Shown in pieces: positions 23,384-35,600 of a DNA stretch of 64,000 nucleotides (position 1 is the first letter of the stretch; every line of letters starts with the position of its first letter). Source of the DNA: Harmonia axyridis (taxonomy: Eukaryota > Arthropoda > Insecta > Coleoptera > Coccinellidae); the NCBI RefSeq assembly GCF_914767665.1, contig NC_059504.1:13704501-13768500 (forward strand), in the 5' to 3' direction. The notes under the pieces were generated by a model, which had not been told where the DNA came from, did no database searches, and worked only from the letters and a program-made list of their open reading frames with translations. A program made the translations under genes and the position numbers.

Positions 23384-23450
23384 GTAATAAACATAGATAG
23401 AGGGAAATTACGCAATTTTTACGTGGCCCCAATATGCTTTCAAATTCACA
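23384..23450 (+). repeat. Dispersed repeat R2, truncated copy
   Basis: 'agtaataaacatagatagag' followed by 'ccccaatatg' matches the first 70 bp of R2 (7806, 25628). It ends exactly where the next mariner begins, at 23454, so the mariner probably inserted into it. Confidence 0.6.
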
Positions 23451-23453
23451 ATT

Positions 23454-24384
23454 TTAGGTGTACAATTTTGGAAAAGATGGCTGTAGCGGTGAGTGGTGTT
23501 AAAAATGAATAGATCATAGATGTCCTAAAATAAGGTTAGGTATTTATGAACATAACGCCATCGAAATATAAGTTTATTTGTGTCTGCATCATTAAGTTAT
23601 TCTCGATTAAGCATGTCAGCTTAAAAGTCAAATTCTCATCATTTGCGGGAGGTTTCAATTTTCTGCTTTAATATGAAGACATCTGCGGCTGAGACTCATC
23701 GAATGCTCTAAAATACATATGGTGAGGCCGTTATTAGTGAAAGAACGTGCCGAGAGTGGTTTCAACGCTTCGAAAACGGTGATTTTGACGTCGAAGACCA
23801 GCATGGCGTTGGAAGGGAGAAGGTTTTCGAAGATGCAGAATTGGAGGCATTACTTGATCAAGACTCGTGTCAAACGCAACAAGAATTGGCAGGATCATTG
23901 GGAGTGACGCAACAAGCCATTTCAAAACGCCTGTAATTCATGGGAATGATACAGAAACAAGGAAATTGAGTGCTGTACGAGTTGAAGCCGAGAGATGTTG
24001 AACGGCGTTTGTTTGCTTGTGAACATCTGCTTGTAAGGCAAAGACGAAAGGTATTTCTGCTTCGAGTTGTGACTGGAGACGAAAAATTGATTCATAACGA
24101 TAATCCCAAGTTCAGAAAATCATGGGTATATCCTGGTCATGTTTTCTCGTCGTCGGCCAAACCGAATATTCACGGTTCCAAGGTCATGCTGAGTGGGACC
24201 AGCTCGGCGTAGTGTATTATGAGTTCATAAAACCGACTGAAACAATCACAGAAGATCTTTATCGAACGCAATTGATGCATTTGAGCTGAGATTCACGGGG
24301 TAATTCAGATGGGTTTATTACGATAATCCCAAGCGCAGAAAATCATGGGGATATCCCGGCCATGCTTTCACCTCGACGGCCAAA
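23454..24384 (+). mobile_element. Cecropia-like mariner, family A copy 3 (3'-truncated, partly duplicated)
   Basis: Left end 'ttaggtgtacaattttggaa' is present but shortened; the right terminal repeat is missing. Transposase pieces include KERAESGFNASKTVI (frame-shifted), KRNKNWQDH region, VTGDEKLIHNDNPK (about 24075) and TITEDLYRTQL (about 24245). The homology ends at about 24291. It then restarts at 24309-24384 with a second copy of the earlier 'cgataatcccaagcgcagaa' block, ending in the 'tcgacggccaaa' that occurs at about 24155 in the first pass. The second piece looks like a fragment of another copy. Confidence 0.8.
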
Positions 24385-24540
24385 AATCGAAAAAACACAA
24401 TGCAAAGTAATATTATGTTAGCAAAAAGAATTCGTGCAGGTGCAGCACTCATGATTCCTATTGAAATATTACTTATCAACGTGTTTTTCCGATTACTCTC
24501 GGAAAAATTACATGCCCTTATGATATTATAATTGGCACTG

Positions 24541-24795
24541 TTAGGCCCAGCTGCGACGTCTCCGAAATCAGCGAATTTAGTCGGGTGTAATTCCTTCTCG
24601 CGAAGGCGGGACGCCTGTCGCCGGTAAGCATCGGGACGCTGGCTTTCGCTTCATTACACTCGGACCCTAATCGTTTTGTGTTTTCGCCCGGCTGGCTTTT
24701 TGTGAATGGATAAGGGGGGCCATTGTCGACCCGACTTCTAGGATGGGGATTATCCGCGAGGTCTTGACTGGTTGGACGACGGCCGGGTGGTATTT
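24541..24795. promoter_or_regulatory. GC/CpG-rich block inside the Nlf-1 intron
   Basis: 'cgcgaaggcgggacgcctgt' and surrounding sequence are strikingly GC-rich relative to flanks. No coding frame is convincing. 'gccggtaagc' could be a splice donor on the plus strand. Possible conserved enhancer. Confidence 0.25.
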
Positions 24796-25024
24796 ATACA
24801 GGGTGTTTCATATTTTTCTGCCAAAAGTGTAGCAAAATGTGTGGGGAAAGGATACCGCGCACTTTATTAGAAAAAGTGTTTTCCTGTCAAATAGGCTGAA
24901 TTTTTTATATATTATAGTCATTCCGAACAAAAAGTTTTCTATAGGCTGGATTTGACGATATATACCTCTGAAAAATCACATCTGTTCTCAACTGTAAAAA
25001 AATACAAAATATTATCAGCAGTAT
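24796..25024. other. No gene seen
   Basis: Starts with 'tacagggtgtttcat', which resembles one end of a CAGGGTG-type repeat, but no partner end was found. Confidence 0.35.
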
Positions 25025-25183
25025 TATCCCTAGGACATTGATAATAGGCGACATAATTTTATGACAATCGAAAGCTTGTTACTCGGTACCAGCCCTCAGC
25101 TTTCGACTTCAGACAGTTACCAAGATACGAGATTGACAAAATTGTCATAAAATTATGAGGCATTTCTCAATGCCCCAGGGATA
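25025..25183. repeat. Imperfect long hairpin, arms about 45 bp
   Basis: Left arm 'tatccctaggacattga...' to 'cataattttatgacaat' pairs with right arm 'attgtcataaaattatg...' to 'ccccagggata', about 80% by eye, with perfect pairing over the inner 'ataattttatgacaat'. The loop of about 65 bp contains 'gaaagctt' and 'agctttc', extending the fold. It may be a decayed fold-back element. Confidence 0.55.
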
Positions 25184-25627
25184 TTCGGTGGAAAATTTTT
25201 TGATAAAAAAATTTATGACTTTAAATCAATTTAACTAAACATAAGATTCGTTGCTGTTCTCTATTATAGATGATCTATTACCATTGCATTGTGGGCATCT
25301 CGGGCTGATTGAAATACTATATTGTTGAACAGGTCAATCATAATGTTATGGTCCTTATAGTACTTTTTTGCGAGAGTTCGCAGAAAGCGTTTCACATTGT
25401 CTTCACCGTTGCTTCTTTATATTTGGTCCCGTCTTTCTTCCTCATATTGACTGCCCGATCTTTTAGTATCAACGTCAATTCTTCTTAGATCCTATGTTCA
25501 TTCAATTCATATTTTCGTTCGCATCAAAAATCCATAAATATTCTCCAAATATATTTGTGATTGTATGTTGTATTTCTGTGATTTTTGTTTATTAATGCAA
25601 TTATAGGTACTTTGTTATACTTTGAAC
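25184..25627. other. No gene seen
   Basis: AT-rich intronic spacer. Confidence 0.4.
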
Positions 25628-25938
25628 ATACCTCAGAGTTATAAACATAGATAGAGGGAGCATATGTCATTTTCAGTGAGCAAATTTTGTCGCCAATATG
25701 AACTATCAAATTTGGCAAGAAGTGCGCGGAAATGAAAACATATCAGTGATACCATATTTCACTCAATTCGCGAGTTTCTCTCCAAAGAACGGACTTCTTA
25801 TGTCCCATAATGAATCAAAGTTTCATAGTAACTCAAAATATCTTGAAAAGAATACCTAAATATATCAGAAATTCAGAAAACAAACTTCAAGCGCGCCAAA
25901 CGACTTGAAACAACCGATGACACTAGGAGAGCAAATGT
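25628..25938 (+). repeat. Dispersed repeat R2, copy 2
   Basis: Collinear with 7806-8106 over about 300 bp, with scattered substitutions and small length changes. It begins 'gttataaacatagatagagg' and ends 'actaggagagcaaatg'. Confidence 0.75.
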
Positions 25939-26154
25939 TGTTAAACCTTGGATTTCAACAGGTAGATACAAAAAATAATAAATATTTTGCTTATTATAAA
26001 TCCGACAGTAAGAAAAAATATCAGATTCCTAATATTCAAATTTGCATATTTAATCGGGAATCACTCAAATAAATATATTTCATTCAATATAATATACATT
26101 CATAACGATATAGTAAAATTGGGGATTTGTAAATATATCACAATCTGACAACGT
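25939..26154. other. No gene seen
   Basis: AT-rich intronic spacer. Confidence 0.4.
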
Positions 26155-26225
26155 AATCTAACCATGTTGGGGACATATAAAATTGAGTATACTTCCTCTA
26201 ACTATGTTTATTACTCCATGGAACA
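26155..26225 (-). repeat. Dispersed repeat R2, truncated copy, reverse orientation
   Basis: The reverse complement reads 'gtaataaacatagttagagg' and then 'atatgtccccaacatgg', matching the start of R2. Confidence 0.5.
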
Positions 26226-27039
26226 TACGCATCGAAAATCGTGACGTTTTGAAATGTATTTGGAACGAAGTTGTCAAACTCAATCGTGTTGTCATAGTGA
26301 TCGATAATTGCACTCTGAATGCAATTATTAGTGTAATAATGACATGATTGGTTGAAATTGTTTTATATGACACAAAATGAAAAAATTTGATTGGTTGTTA
26401 GAACTGTCAAAAAATTGTCATTGTAACATCAACCGACATTCTGCAACTTGACACATCGCTTGATTTTTCTGACATTCTGACAACCAGTTGTCGGTGTTGA
26501 TTTCATGGTAAAACTTAATCCACATTCCAATACGAAAAACTAATACAAAAGAATGAACTACCTGTAGAAATGTAAAAACGGTAGTGACGTTACTGGGTGA
26601 CGTAAAGGGGTTGGTGGTGAACAGGCGGGAACCAATCGATAGTCCGGGCCTGGGGCGGGATTGACTTGTTGTAATCTCGGATTCATCCGGCAACTGGGTG
26701 AGAGGATAACGTAGGGGCGAATTCACGAAAAAATAGACGGGAAATTTTCGACACAAAATGGCGAATGCGCCGATTGCAGTCTGTTACTGTAACGGTTATG
26801 CTCGCAATAGAAAAGAACAGAACACAAGATTTTATCGAAGCACTACAAGTCATTATGTTACCAATAAATCTAGTTGAAGATAATATTTTCTTTTGACTTT
26901 AAAGCCATTTGTTAGAAAATTGGATATATCATCTCATTCCCTCTCTTCCTTCTTCTCTGAAGCTTACTTTGAGCAGAATCATTTTGTGTATGAATGAGTA
27001 TGCGAAAGGGTCTGATTCCTTTTGCGATTCGCCACTAAA
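26226..27039. other. No gene supported
   Basis: A slightly GC-richer part at 26570-26770 has a minus-strand frame of 112 codons (26418-26756) that resembles no family I know. It ends next to 'aaaatggcgaatgcgccga', a short inverted motif. Confidence 0.4.
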
Positions 27040-29700
27040 CTTCAAAACCAGCGCATCCACCATACAACATAACCATTGAATTTTATTACTGTTCCACGTA
27101 TCCGTCTCCTAACGTTTTCCGATACGACTCCCACAAAAGAAGGAGTTCCCAAAAGTAGGCGAATTCACCTAAAAATGTAGAAGAGAAGAGATCTGGGAAA
27201 ACAAGTAGGTTTGAGTGGGATCTATGTCTGGATAGTCGACATCTCGTTGGAAGGTGAACTGTGCTGAACGGAAGGAATTTCTGTTGTAAATGTGCAGATG
27301 AACAGACGCTCGAGTTCTTGAGTGCGCTTTGTTCGAAATTTTATTATTCTCCCGTGAACTTTGAGCAAGCGCATCCACCTTTTCGAAAAGCTGTTGGATT
27401 TTATTACACTTTTACGAATTCGTCAACATTCTTCGATAACGACTTGCAACAAAAAAATTCTCTAAGTTGGCGAATCCTCCTGAAAAAATGGCAATCCCTA
27501 AAATGAGAGGAGGAATGAAAGGTTCCAACAGCAAAACCTTTGAAGTCTAACTGCCCTTTCTCCTAAAAATCTCAATCACTTCATCTCAGAAAATATGCTT
27601 ATCGATGAAATTTTGTGTGTATATAAAAAAACCGACGCATTCACCATTTAGCAATTCATATGAAATTTATTTTTCTTGTATGAATTCATCTTTGAACTGT
27701 TGATTTTTGTTTTGTTTTGAATTTAATTTTTAGATGCTTTACTTATGTTTATCCACATTCATAAATTTATTCATTTCATAAGAATTTGAACTAATCATAA
27801 TATATTTTTCAGTGCGGAATTTTATAAATCTTTTGTAGCAGTGAAATGATTGTTTTGGCAGTTTGGCGATGACATTTTCATTCGTTTTTTGACGTAATGT
27901 TATAAATGATAGTCAACTTTGAGATATGCGTACACACCATTCGATTGAATTTTTTTCTTCTTCTATACTCCTGTTTATCAGAATTCAAGAAAATATTGAT
28001 TTAAATCTTCCAGTATAAAATGAACCATCTCCAAAATTTATTTTATGAGCACTAAAACAATATGGGGTAAACTTTGAAACAGGTGCATCCACCATTCACA
28101 AAAGCCGTTGAATATCATCCTTCAATTTGAACTCCAACACGTTCCAATAACGACTTCCAAAAAAGGAGTTCTCAAAGCGAATCCATCTGAAAAACTCCAA
28201 GCACGAAAAAGGAGAAGAAATGGAACATTCCAACGTCAACACAACACAAATTTTATTAAAGTTAAATTGCTTGAATCTTAACCGAACCTTAGAAACCATA
28301 CTTAGATTACGATAGAAATTTGTGTGTACATAAAGAGAAGCGTTTAATCAAACATTCAGATATAACGTCAGCTATATTCATTCCTTTGAGACCGTTCAGA
28401 AGTATAGTATAATTATTTTAGCAGTGGCATGATGTAGGGAAGCCATATCCGAAATGCAAACCGTATTCACTTTGGAAACTTGCTCAAAACTGGTCAATTT
28501 ATGAAGTCTGTATTGTCAATCGATCGCGAAGCAGAAAAAAAAATTGTTTCGACAGTGTAGACAGAAGATTTACCATCGATTGATGACGTGATTCCATCAC
28601 TGAATAATAAAGGATAAACTTTGAACCGGCGCATCCACCATATAGCAACGCCACTGAATTTTATACATCCATTTTTTTTTACGTTTTCCGATAACGACTT
28701 GCAGAAAAAATTTCTCAAAGTATGTGGATTAACCTTAAAAAAAACTGAAAGCACGAAAAATAGAAGAAATGAAACATTGCAAAGTTTACACGGAAACTCC
28801 TCAAGTTGAATTGTTTAAATCTCAATCGTACCTCGTGAACTATAATTCAGATTACGATGGAAATTTGTTTTCACATAAAGAGGAGCGTTGAATTAAACTT
28901 TTATATTGAAATCAGTTATACCCGATCGTTTGAGACCGTATTGTAGAAATATAGTATGTTTCTTTTAGCAGTTGGCATGCAATTCCAACGGTATGCACTT
29001 TGAAAACGAATACAAAGCCTGAAGTTTGTGCCGAGTAGTGAAAGGATTGTCTCGACAGTTTGGCATTTTCCATCGTCATGCCATTGCTAAATAATAGAGC
29101 GATAACTCTGAAAGTGGCGCATCCACCATTCAGTAACCCAATTAAATTCTTTTTCTCATCCATCAATCCCAACGGTATGAAAACCTTTGAAAACGCACAC
29201 AAAACCGAAAGTACAGGGTAGTAGGATTGTATTCACAGATTGGTATTTTTCATCGATCGTTGACGTCATGCCATCGCTTAAAATAGTGTGTATTTTGAAA
29301 CTGGCACATCCACCATTCAGCAACCCAATTGAATTCTATAACTCATCTATCAATTCCAACGGTATGCGCTTTGATGAAGTACACAAAACCTGAAGTTTTT
29401 GCTGAGTAGTGGAAGGATTTTTTCGACAGTTTAGCATTTTCCATTTATCGCTAAATGCCATTGCTAACTAATAATGTTTTCTTTGGAACCGGCGCATTCA
29501 CCATTTGACAACCCAATTATATAACTCATCCACCAATTCGTCTCCCGACGTTTTCCGATAACGACCCGCAAAAGAAGAAGTCCCCAAAGCGCGCGAAGCC
29601 ACCTAAAAAAAAATAGCGACCCCGAAAACGAGAGGAGAAATGGAACGTTCCAACGCCAAGACAACCAAAGCCCCCCAAAGTCGAATTGCCCGTTGAGTGC
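27040..29700. repeat. Array of diverged tandem repeats with a 'gcgcatccaccat' core
   Basis: Eight copies of a core like 'actttgaaaccggcgcatcc' plus 'accattcagcaacc' occur at about 27051, 27369, 27634, 28082, 28628, 29115, 29302 and 29490, always in the same orientation. In five of them the core is followed by 'ttttccgataacgacttgca' plus 'gttctcaaagcg', and then by 'gaaaaggagaagaaatggaa', 'cattccaacg'. The last three cores are 187-188 bp apart; earlier ones are 265-545 bp apart. Some units also share 'ttcgacagtttggcattttcc'. The frame of any translation differs between units, so this is not a repetitive protein. Confidence 0.8.
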
Positions 29701-30070
29701 TCCTATAAATCTCGCATCTCTCCAGATAAACCGGGAAAGCGTGCATTTCCCAACGAACCGGCCCGTAAGACGGATCTCCCACCCGTTCGCCTCAATCAGG
29801 GGCGACTCGATCTGACCGGGATATCAATCCGCGGGGCCCTTTCCCCCCTCTGCCCCTGCGCACGTCTTCCTCAACGTTTTCCCTCTCCCCGGGAAAACAA
29901 ATTTCCATTGAAAAGTTCGGGCGCCGCTTACGCCATCCGCGTTCTCATTAAAATGATGAAATATGTTGGCTGCGGTTCTCGGAGCGGGAATGCCGACCCT
30001 CAGACAGCGTTGCCGTCGTTACCATTTCAGGAATCCTCAGAAGGGAACGTTTGGATACGGTGAAATTTTG
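29701..30070. promoter_or_regulatory. GC-rich block at the end of the tandem array
   Basis: 'cgcggggccctttcccccct' and adjoining sequence are strongly GC-rich. A 125-codon plus-strand frame (29686-30063) is open but low in family resemblance and probably a composition effect. Possible regulatory element of the Nlf-1 intron. Confidence 0.25.
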
Positions 30071-30288
30071 AACAAGTGTCGGTGGAGGCCGATTTAATTA
30101 TTTTTGTGCTCTCTCCAGTGTTATTTCTGTGAAAACTTGGATGTTAAGTCAATTCAATCATTTTCATATACTATACTATCATATAATACAGATGGCGACA
30201 GTAGTTTTAGTATTATTGGTTGCTGAGCCTAATCATATGATATAACAGAAAAATTGATTCATGTCTGAAATTAATTATAATAGTATAA
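30071..30288. other. No gene seen
   Basis: AT-rich spacer. Confidence 0.4.
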
Positions 30289-30390
30289 TATTCCCCCGGT
30301 GGCTCATTGGTGAGACCGCTGGATTCGGAGGTAGCGGGTTCGAAGCCCGCTAGAGGAGGTACTTTTTTCGGAATTGAAAAATTGTCTGTA
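30289..30390 (+). repeat. tRNA-derived SINE, copy 1
   Basis: Head 'ggtggctcattggtgagacc' (A box) and 'gcgggttcgaagcccgc' (T arm and B box), followed by 'gaggaggtactttt', 'cggaattgaaaaattgtctg'. The same tRNA-like head with the same tail is at 53662-53795 and, reversed, at 57366-57512. Shared tail plus tRNA head marks a SINE and not a single-copy tRNA gene. Confidence 0.8.
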
Positions 30391-32426
30391 GTCATCAAAT
30401 ATTATGCTTTCATACATATTTTCGAATGCCTATTTAATATTGCATATTTTAAGTGGACAAATTGTCAACTAAGCTATTTTCTCGCACGTTGTAATGTGTG
30501 GGCGAATCAATTGCCTCATTCAATAATACATCTTATTTTCAATCATTCATTCAGAGATATTATTGCATTCTGATCAATCTACTATTTTGCAGGTAGTTAT
30601 TATGAACACGCCTCATTTTACCTTAAGAAAATATTCTTTATTGATTTCGGTATTGTATAGATTTTTTTACTCTAGATGAAATAAGATATGAATCTATTGG
30701 AATGTCCAAGATTTTATACGTTAAATGTATAATAGAATAATATTCAAAGGTTTTTTTTCACATCATTGAATTTGTTCAACCCCCATTTGAAAGTAAACTC
30801 TAACAACAAATTTCGACCGAAAAGGCCATGAAAGTTTGATAAAAATTGGTTGTGGAAATTTTCTGTACGCTCGCAAACACGATAACTTTATGAATCGTAG
30901 AAATTTTACGGGTACGTTTAATGGCTAAATTCTGCATTTGAGTTCGTTAATGGATTCAATCCGTCCAACGGTTTTGAAGTAATTGCATCTGTTAATTCTG
31001 TTTTTCCAATAACTCAAAAAATCTACTGAGTTTTGAAATAGTAGCTCGTTATAAAAATTTCGTCATGATCCTTCAACTAGAAGGTTTCGCCTAATTTTGA
31101 TGAAAGTTTGTATTGACATCGATAGATTCAGGTATTTAAAATTCAACGTCATGACTCATTCATCAGAAAGGAAAATAAGAAAAAGTTAAAAGACAATATT
31201 GAATTTTCAAGAACCTTGATATTAATTTCATAAAAAAAAATCGAAAAAGCTCTAAAAACTTGAATGTTTCATAGCTAATGGTCATGTGGTGAAGAACAAA
31301 CTAGATTGGACAAACTAACAATGATATCAATTTGAAGTGAACACCTGTGTCATTCGAGTTTTCGTTTCTCTGCTTTTGATATTTTTTGGAATTTGATTTT
31401 GTACAATGAAATATGCGAGTTTGAACATACCCATTTTCAAGCAGGAGGGTGAATGAAAACTATCTGAACAGATTGCTTATTATATTAATGTATTAAATCG
31501 ATGTAATCTCTACAAAAAGATACTATTACCCACATTAAAATGAAAATGAATAAAAATAGAAGCAATAAATAATAATGAACGCTTTCGTATATGGCACTTG
31601 ATGGTTAATACTTCAAAGTGACGTCAAATTGAACTTTAGCGTCCCCATTGTATAACATTTTTTTCAAATTTTTTTTTTGATTGAAAATTTATACGAATTG
31701 AAATTGAACATTTTTTATGTGATCAATAAACGTCACTCTAAGATTTTTGAGAAGATTTTGAAAATCTGTCTAAGAGCCAATTGACTTGTATGAAAGTAGA
31801 ATTGAAAAAAAATATCTGAAAACCTGACAATTTCAGAGAATGTGACTGTACGTATTCTGATGCTGGATTTATCCTTCGTTTAACTGATGATACGGAAATA
31901 GCGGCATCGCTGTTTGGGTCCTCTGGGACGCTATTCAGGCTGTTGTATTGCTGTTGCTGATACCGATTGGAGAACGTTGTAATTGCTGGATATTTTGAAC
32001 GTCGGTGAAACGTGTTGATTACTCAGGAGAAATATACGTTAAGTGAACAGGGGTAAACTACCCTGGATGATAGAATTATCTGGCGAAGATTTATAGCCAG
32101 ATGGAAAAATACTGCATTTTCACGCTAGGGATCATCATTTCCAATATATCAGGAGATATTTGGATCAAATAAAATCGGAAAGGGAATATTATGTAATGAA
32201 TATTACACGATTACGAATTGAATATTTTAAATATTTAAACCATACGATAAACCTACATTATATTAAAAATAAAACATATCTATAACATTACTGTAATAAA
32301 ATCGGACAGGAAAGATACGTGTCTTCAATATTACGTTACGAATTGAAAATCCAAAATATTTCAAAAATTTAATAAACCTATACTAGATTAAACATGAAAT
32401 ACATCTATGAAACTATTTCTGTAATC
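30391..32426. other. No gene seen
   Basis: Two kilobases of AT-rich intronic DNA without recognisable coding sequence or repeats. Confidence 0.5.
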
Positions 32427-33202
32427 TAGGGATTCACGGCTTGGCTTGATTTTCAAGCTACTTGGCTTGAGCTTGACTTGATTTCAAGTACAACTCAAGT
32501 CAAGTAGTAGTTTTTCAATCTCAAGTCAAGTATTTATTTATCAAGTGATCGAATTAGTGTGTTAAGTAGTGTCATATCAATGAAAAAATGATAAAATGAG
32601 AAGTAACCTTGCAGAAAACTTTCATTTATTGAAATTATTGTATAAAAAAAACGAAAATATCTTTTTGAAATTGGAACATGAATTAAATCAAAACAAAATG
32701 AAAAATAATAAAAAAATAAAGTTTCTTAATATTGAGAAACCTCCAGGCTTTATTTGATTTCATAATTTTCCATCCAGGATCTGAAATACATGAGGCATCT
32801 TATAGATTTGTCGCCTAACCTATTGAAACTGTAAGAGCAACTCTTTCAACAGGAGAGGGGGATGCTGACGTTGATAAAAAAATAAAAAGTTTGGAAAGAT
32901 ATTTCCTTATTAAAATCTACCAAAAGATTTCATAGAAATGTGAGAAAACTACTAATAAAGTCACACTGGTGAATGCTTCAGTCTCTCGGTGATCGAGGGA
33001 TCCCCTTAGTCCAAGCGCGCTTGATTGCAGAAATATATGCCGTGCGACGCGTGCATATCAAGCTCAAGTAATATCAAGAAGCTTGATATCAAGTCAAGCA
33101 ATAAATATCTAAAATCAAGTCAAGTCAAGCTCAAGTATGTAATTTTTCACGAGCATGATTTTCAGTCGAGTAGTTGATTAAAATGAGCTACTTGGCTTGA
33201 TG
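32427..33202 (-). mobile_element. hAT-type transposon remnant, copy 2
   Basis: Plus-strand left side 'tagggattcacggcttggct' equals the inverted right end of copy 1 (3676-4345); the other end reads 'gctacttggcttgatgactc', where the terminal 'agggatt' has decayed. 'caagctcaag' and 'tcaagtcaag' motifs fill both subterminal zones. On the minus strand near 32890-32800 a damaged hAT dimerisation block reads FLSTSASPSPVER followed by a frameshifted 'aataggttaggcgac', aligning to copy 1 with a deletion of about 30 bp. Confidence 0.75.
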
Positions 33203-34614
33203 ACTCTCTGCTGTAATCAGTCAGTGTAACATTTTCAGCCATCAAGTTCAGGTTAGGTATCAACTTCAAGTTGATGAAGATGTTTATAAGTTTTCTGAAC
33301 TTCAATGTACCGATAAAAAAATCATATAAAATGCAAAATTAAGAAACGGACGTCTTCCTTATGATTATTTTGTTACCGATTATGTTAACTATTTGCTTGA
33401 AATGTTGTTCAAGTGTTTTGATTTTTGTTTTTTTGATTCATATCTAGAGGCAATAATGAAAATCTATTTAGAATAATACCACTTAAACTTTATTCTACTA
33501 TACATTTACCGTCTACAATTCTCAATATCTTACAGACAACTGATTTATTGAAAAAAAATTTCCGAGATGTCGTTGTGTATATTCATATTGACATCTGGAC
33601 TCCAGAGTAGAATTATGTATAAAATAATTTTATTGGATTAAGATTCCTTTTCAAGTTATAGCGTCGAATGGATATTTCGTTTATCGGTTAATCTTAGAAT
33701 AACCACTTAAGTACCAATAACAAGTAAGAGCAATAAAATCCATTATAAAATACTAGTTGAGCAATAATCCAAATAAGTACATGTAACAAGCTATATCAAT
33801 ATGAAGATACGTACTGAATTTCTGTAATATTTTCAGGTTATATAAAATCTCCTTTATCAATTTTTTAAAATAAAAGTGTACCGATACAGGACTGACATGG
33901 ATTTCCCGGATAGATTTGATGTCTATCCATTTTTCCCCCTGGAAATTTATAAAATATGCAGTAATCTACTCACGCTACATGGACCATGAACGATGGACTA
34001 ACGTGTTCAACTGCAAACAAAGTGTTTACAGCACGGTTAACGCCCTTGGCGCTTGTAACTGAATTATAAATGGTCCTACACACCTGTGCGATAGCCTATT
34101 GCTATTTATTTTTGATGAGTCGGTTACATGGCCGTTATTACGTGATTTGAGCTGCGGTCAGTTCCCATCCGACTCTATTATTCGATATTCCTGCTGCACC
34201 GAATGAGCGTTATGTCCGATTTTCAGACAACTTTATGGAGGGTAATAAAGTTGAAAATCTGTCGATGTGTCATTTGAATCATTCAGTGAATGCATTGTGA
34301 AAAGTTTTTCAATGCATCAATGGACCAGGCACCTGAATGTATGAAAAATTGTTAATTAATTTCAAATTTTAGTATCTATTAATTTCAATTTAATTGAATT
34401 AATTTCAAATTTTAATATCTATTAATTTTTTAGAGCTTCATGTCCTGAGAAAGCTGATCAGAAAACTATAGTCAATGCTGGTTACCAATTTATAGAGTGT
34501 TTGAAGTACACAAAGTGATAAAAGCTGCAAAATGTAATATTAGCAAAAAGAAATCCATTACTTTTTCAATATATAGTTCAAGCTATATGTATCTGGCGTT
34601 GTATGAATCCGATC
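33203..34614. other. No gene seen
   Basis: AT-rich; 33890-34270 is somewhat GC-richer without a recognisable frame. Confidence 0.45.
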
Positions 34615-35165
34615 AGGTACCACTAGAAGGCGTTAGAAAGATGAGATTTAGTACTACGAAAACTTCTCTTACAGTTTAATGATTAGTTGACTCAGTTCAG
34701 TTTGAGCGCGCGTCGAAGATGGACTCTAGCAAAGAGAAAATACGCTATGTTTTACCGTTTTTCTTAGATAAAGGCGAAAATGCAATACAGGATAGTGTTT
34801 ATGGCCTTGATACTGTAACAGCCAATCATGCGCAATTTTGGTTTGGATCATTTACGACAACGTCAAGCGAAAACGGTCGTGGTCAAAACGCGCTGTGGCG
34901 GAGGAAATGGTTGCCAAGCTAGGATTGACGGCCAGGAAGGTTTTGCTGTGTGTTTGGTGGAATTGGAAAGGAATTATCTACTATGAGCTGCTTCCCTTCT
35001 CACTCGGAACTGTACTGTCAACAATTGAACCGTCTGAAGGAAGAAATTGCCCAGAAGTGGTCAGCTATGGCCAATTGGAGATTGGATGTTTTCCATCATC
35101 AGAACAACGCCAGGTCACACACATCGATAGTGACTCTCCAGAATCATCATTATTTGATATTTTAG
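34615..35165 (+). pseudogene. Mellifera/irritans-type mariner, internally deleted
   Basis: Begins near MDSSKEKIRYVLPFFLDKGE (34719), the usual N-terminus, then jumps to ENGRGQNALWRRKWLP / MVAKLGLTARKVLLCVWWNW in an overlapping frame, GIIYYELLPFS, LYCQQLNRLKEEIAQKWSA and HHQNNARSHTS, where the second catalytic Asp of HQDNARPH has become Asn. The element stops there; the third catalytic region and right end are missing. It is a third mariner lineage distinct from families A and B. Confidence 0.8.
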
Positions 35166-35445
35166 TGTTTTTTTAACATTTCTGAACATCATACCTACAT
35201 AGTATCATACATCATTTTGAAGGGAAAAAAATAACGAATTCAATGAAGTAATGATATACATGGTGTTTCATTAAAAAAATATAGGTTTGTGTTGAATCTT
35301 CAAAACCATACACCGAAAAAAAAATTTGAGTACGCCACTGGATTCTACGCAGAATTTTGATTCAGACGTGGTTTTTAAATCAGCCTTATTTCTAATAACT
35401 TCGGAGATAAAGGAGGGGTCCGAAAAGTATCAATTTCCAAAACCG
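35166..35445. other. No gene seen
   Basis: Spacer; contains 'tggtgtttcattaaaaaaat'-type repeat end near 35260. Confidence 0.35.
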
Positions 35446-35600
35446 CCCTGTATCTCTTGAACGGAAACAGTTATGCAAAATCTGATTAGACCAACTTGAG
35501 TTTCACAAAAAAGTAGGACAGGAACGTGAAAATCGCAAGGCTCTATCTTAAATAACAAGCGAGAAACCTGGCTGTCTCACCCAAAATGGGATGCACTGTA
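35446..35600. mobile_element. Fold-back MITE, copy 2 (spacer and right arm only)
   Basis: From 'ccctgtatctcttgaacgg' to 'gggatgcactgta' it matches 19302-19451 almost base for base. The left arm is missing. Its right edge abuts mariner family B sequence at a 'gtacagcatatc' position equivalent to 'gtacatcatatt' of copy 1, so it probably inserted at that TA. Confidence 0.8.

Noticed and set aside
27040..29700. Tandem array read as a repetitive protein on the minus strand (recurrent NGGCA-like peptides)
   Set aside because: The shared peptide appears in different frames in different units and is interrupted by stops, so the similarity is at DNA level only.
29686..30063. 125-codon GC-rich plus-strand frame as a gene
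   Set aside because: No domain, no splice or start context, and composition explains its openness.
30289..30360. Functional tRNA gene
   Set aside because: The same head with the same non-tRNA tail occurs three times in the window, so it is a SINE; the anticodon arm is not intact.
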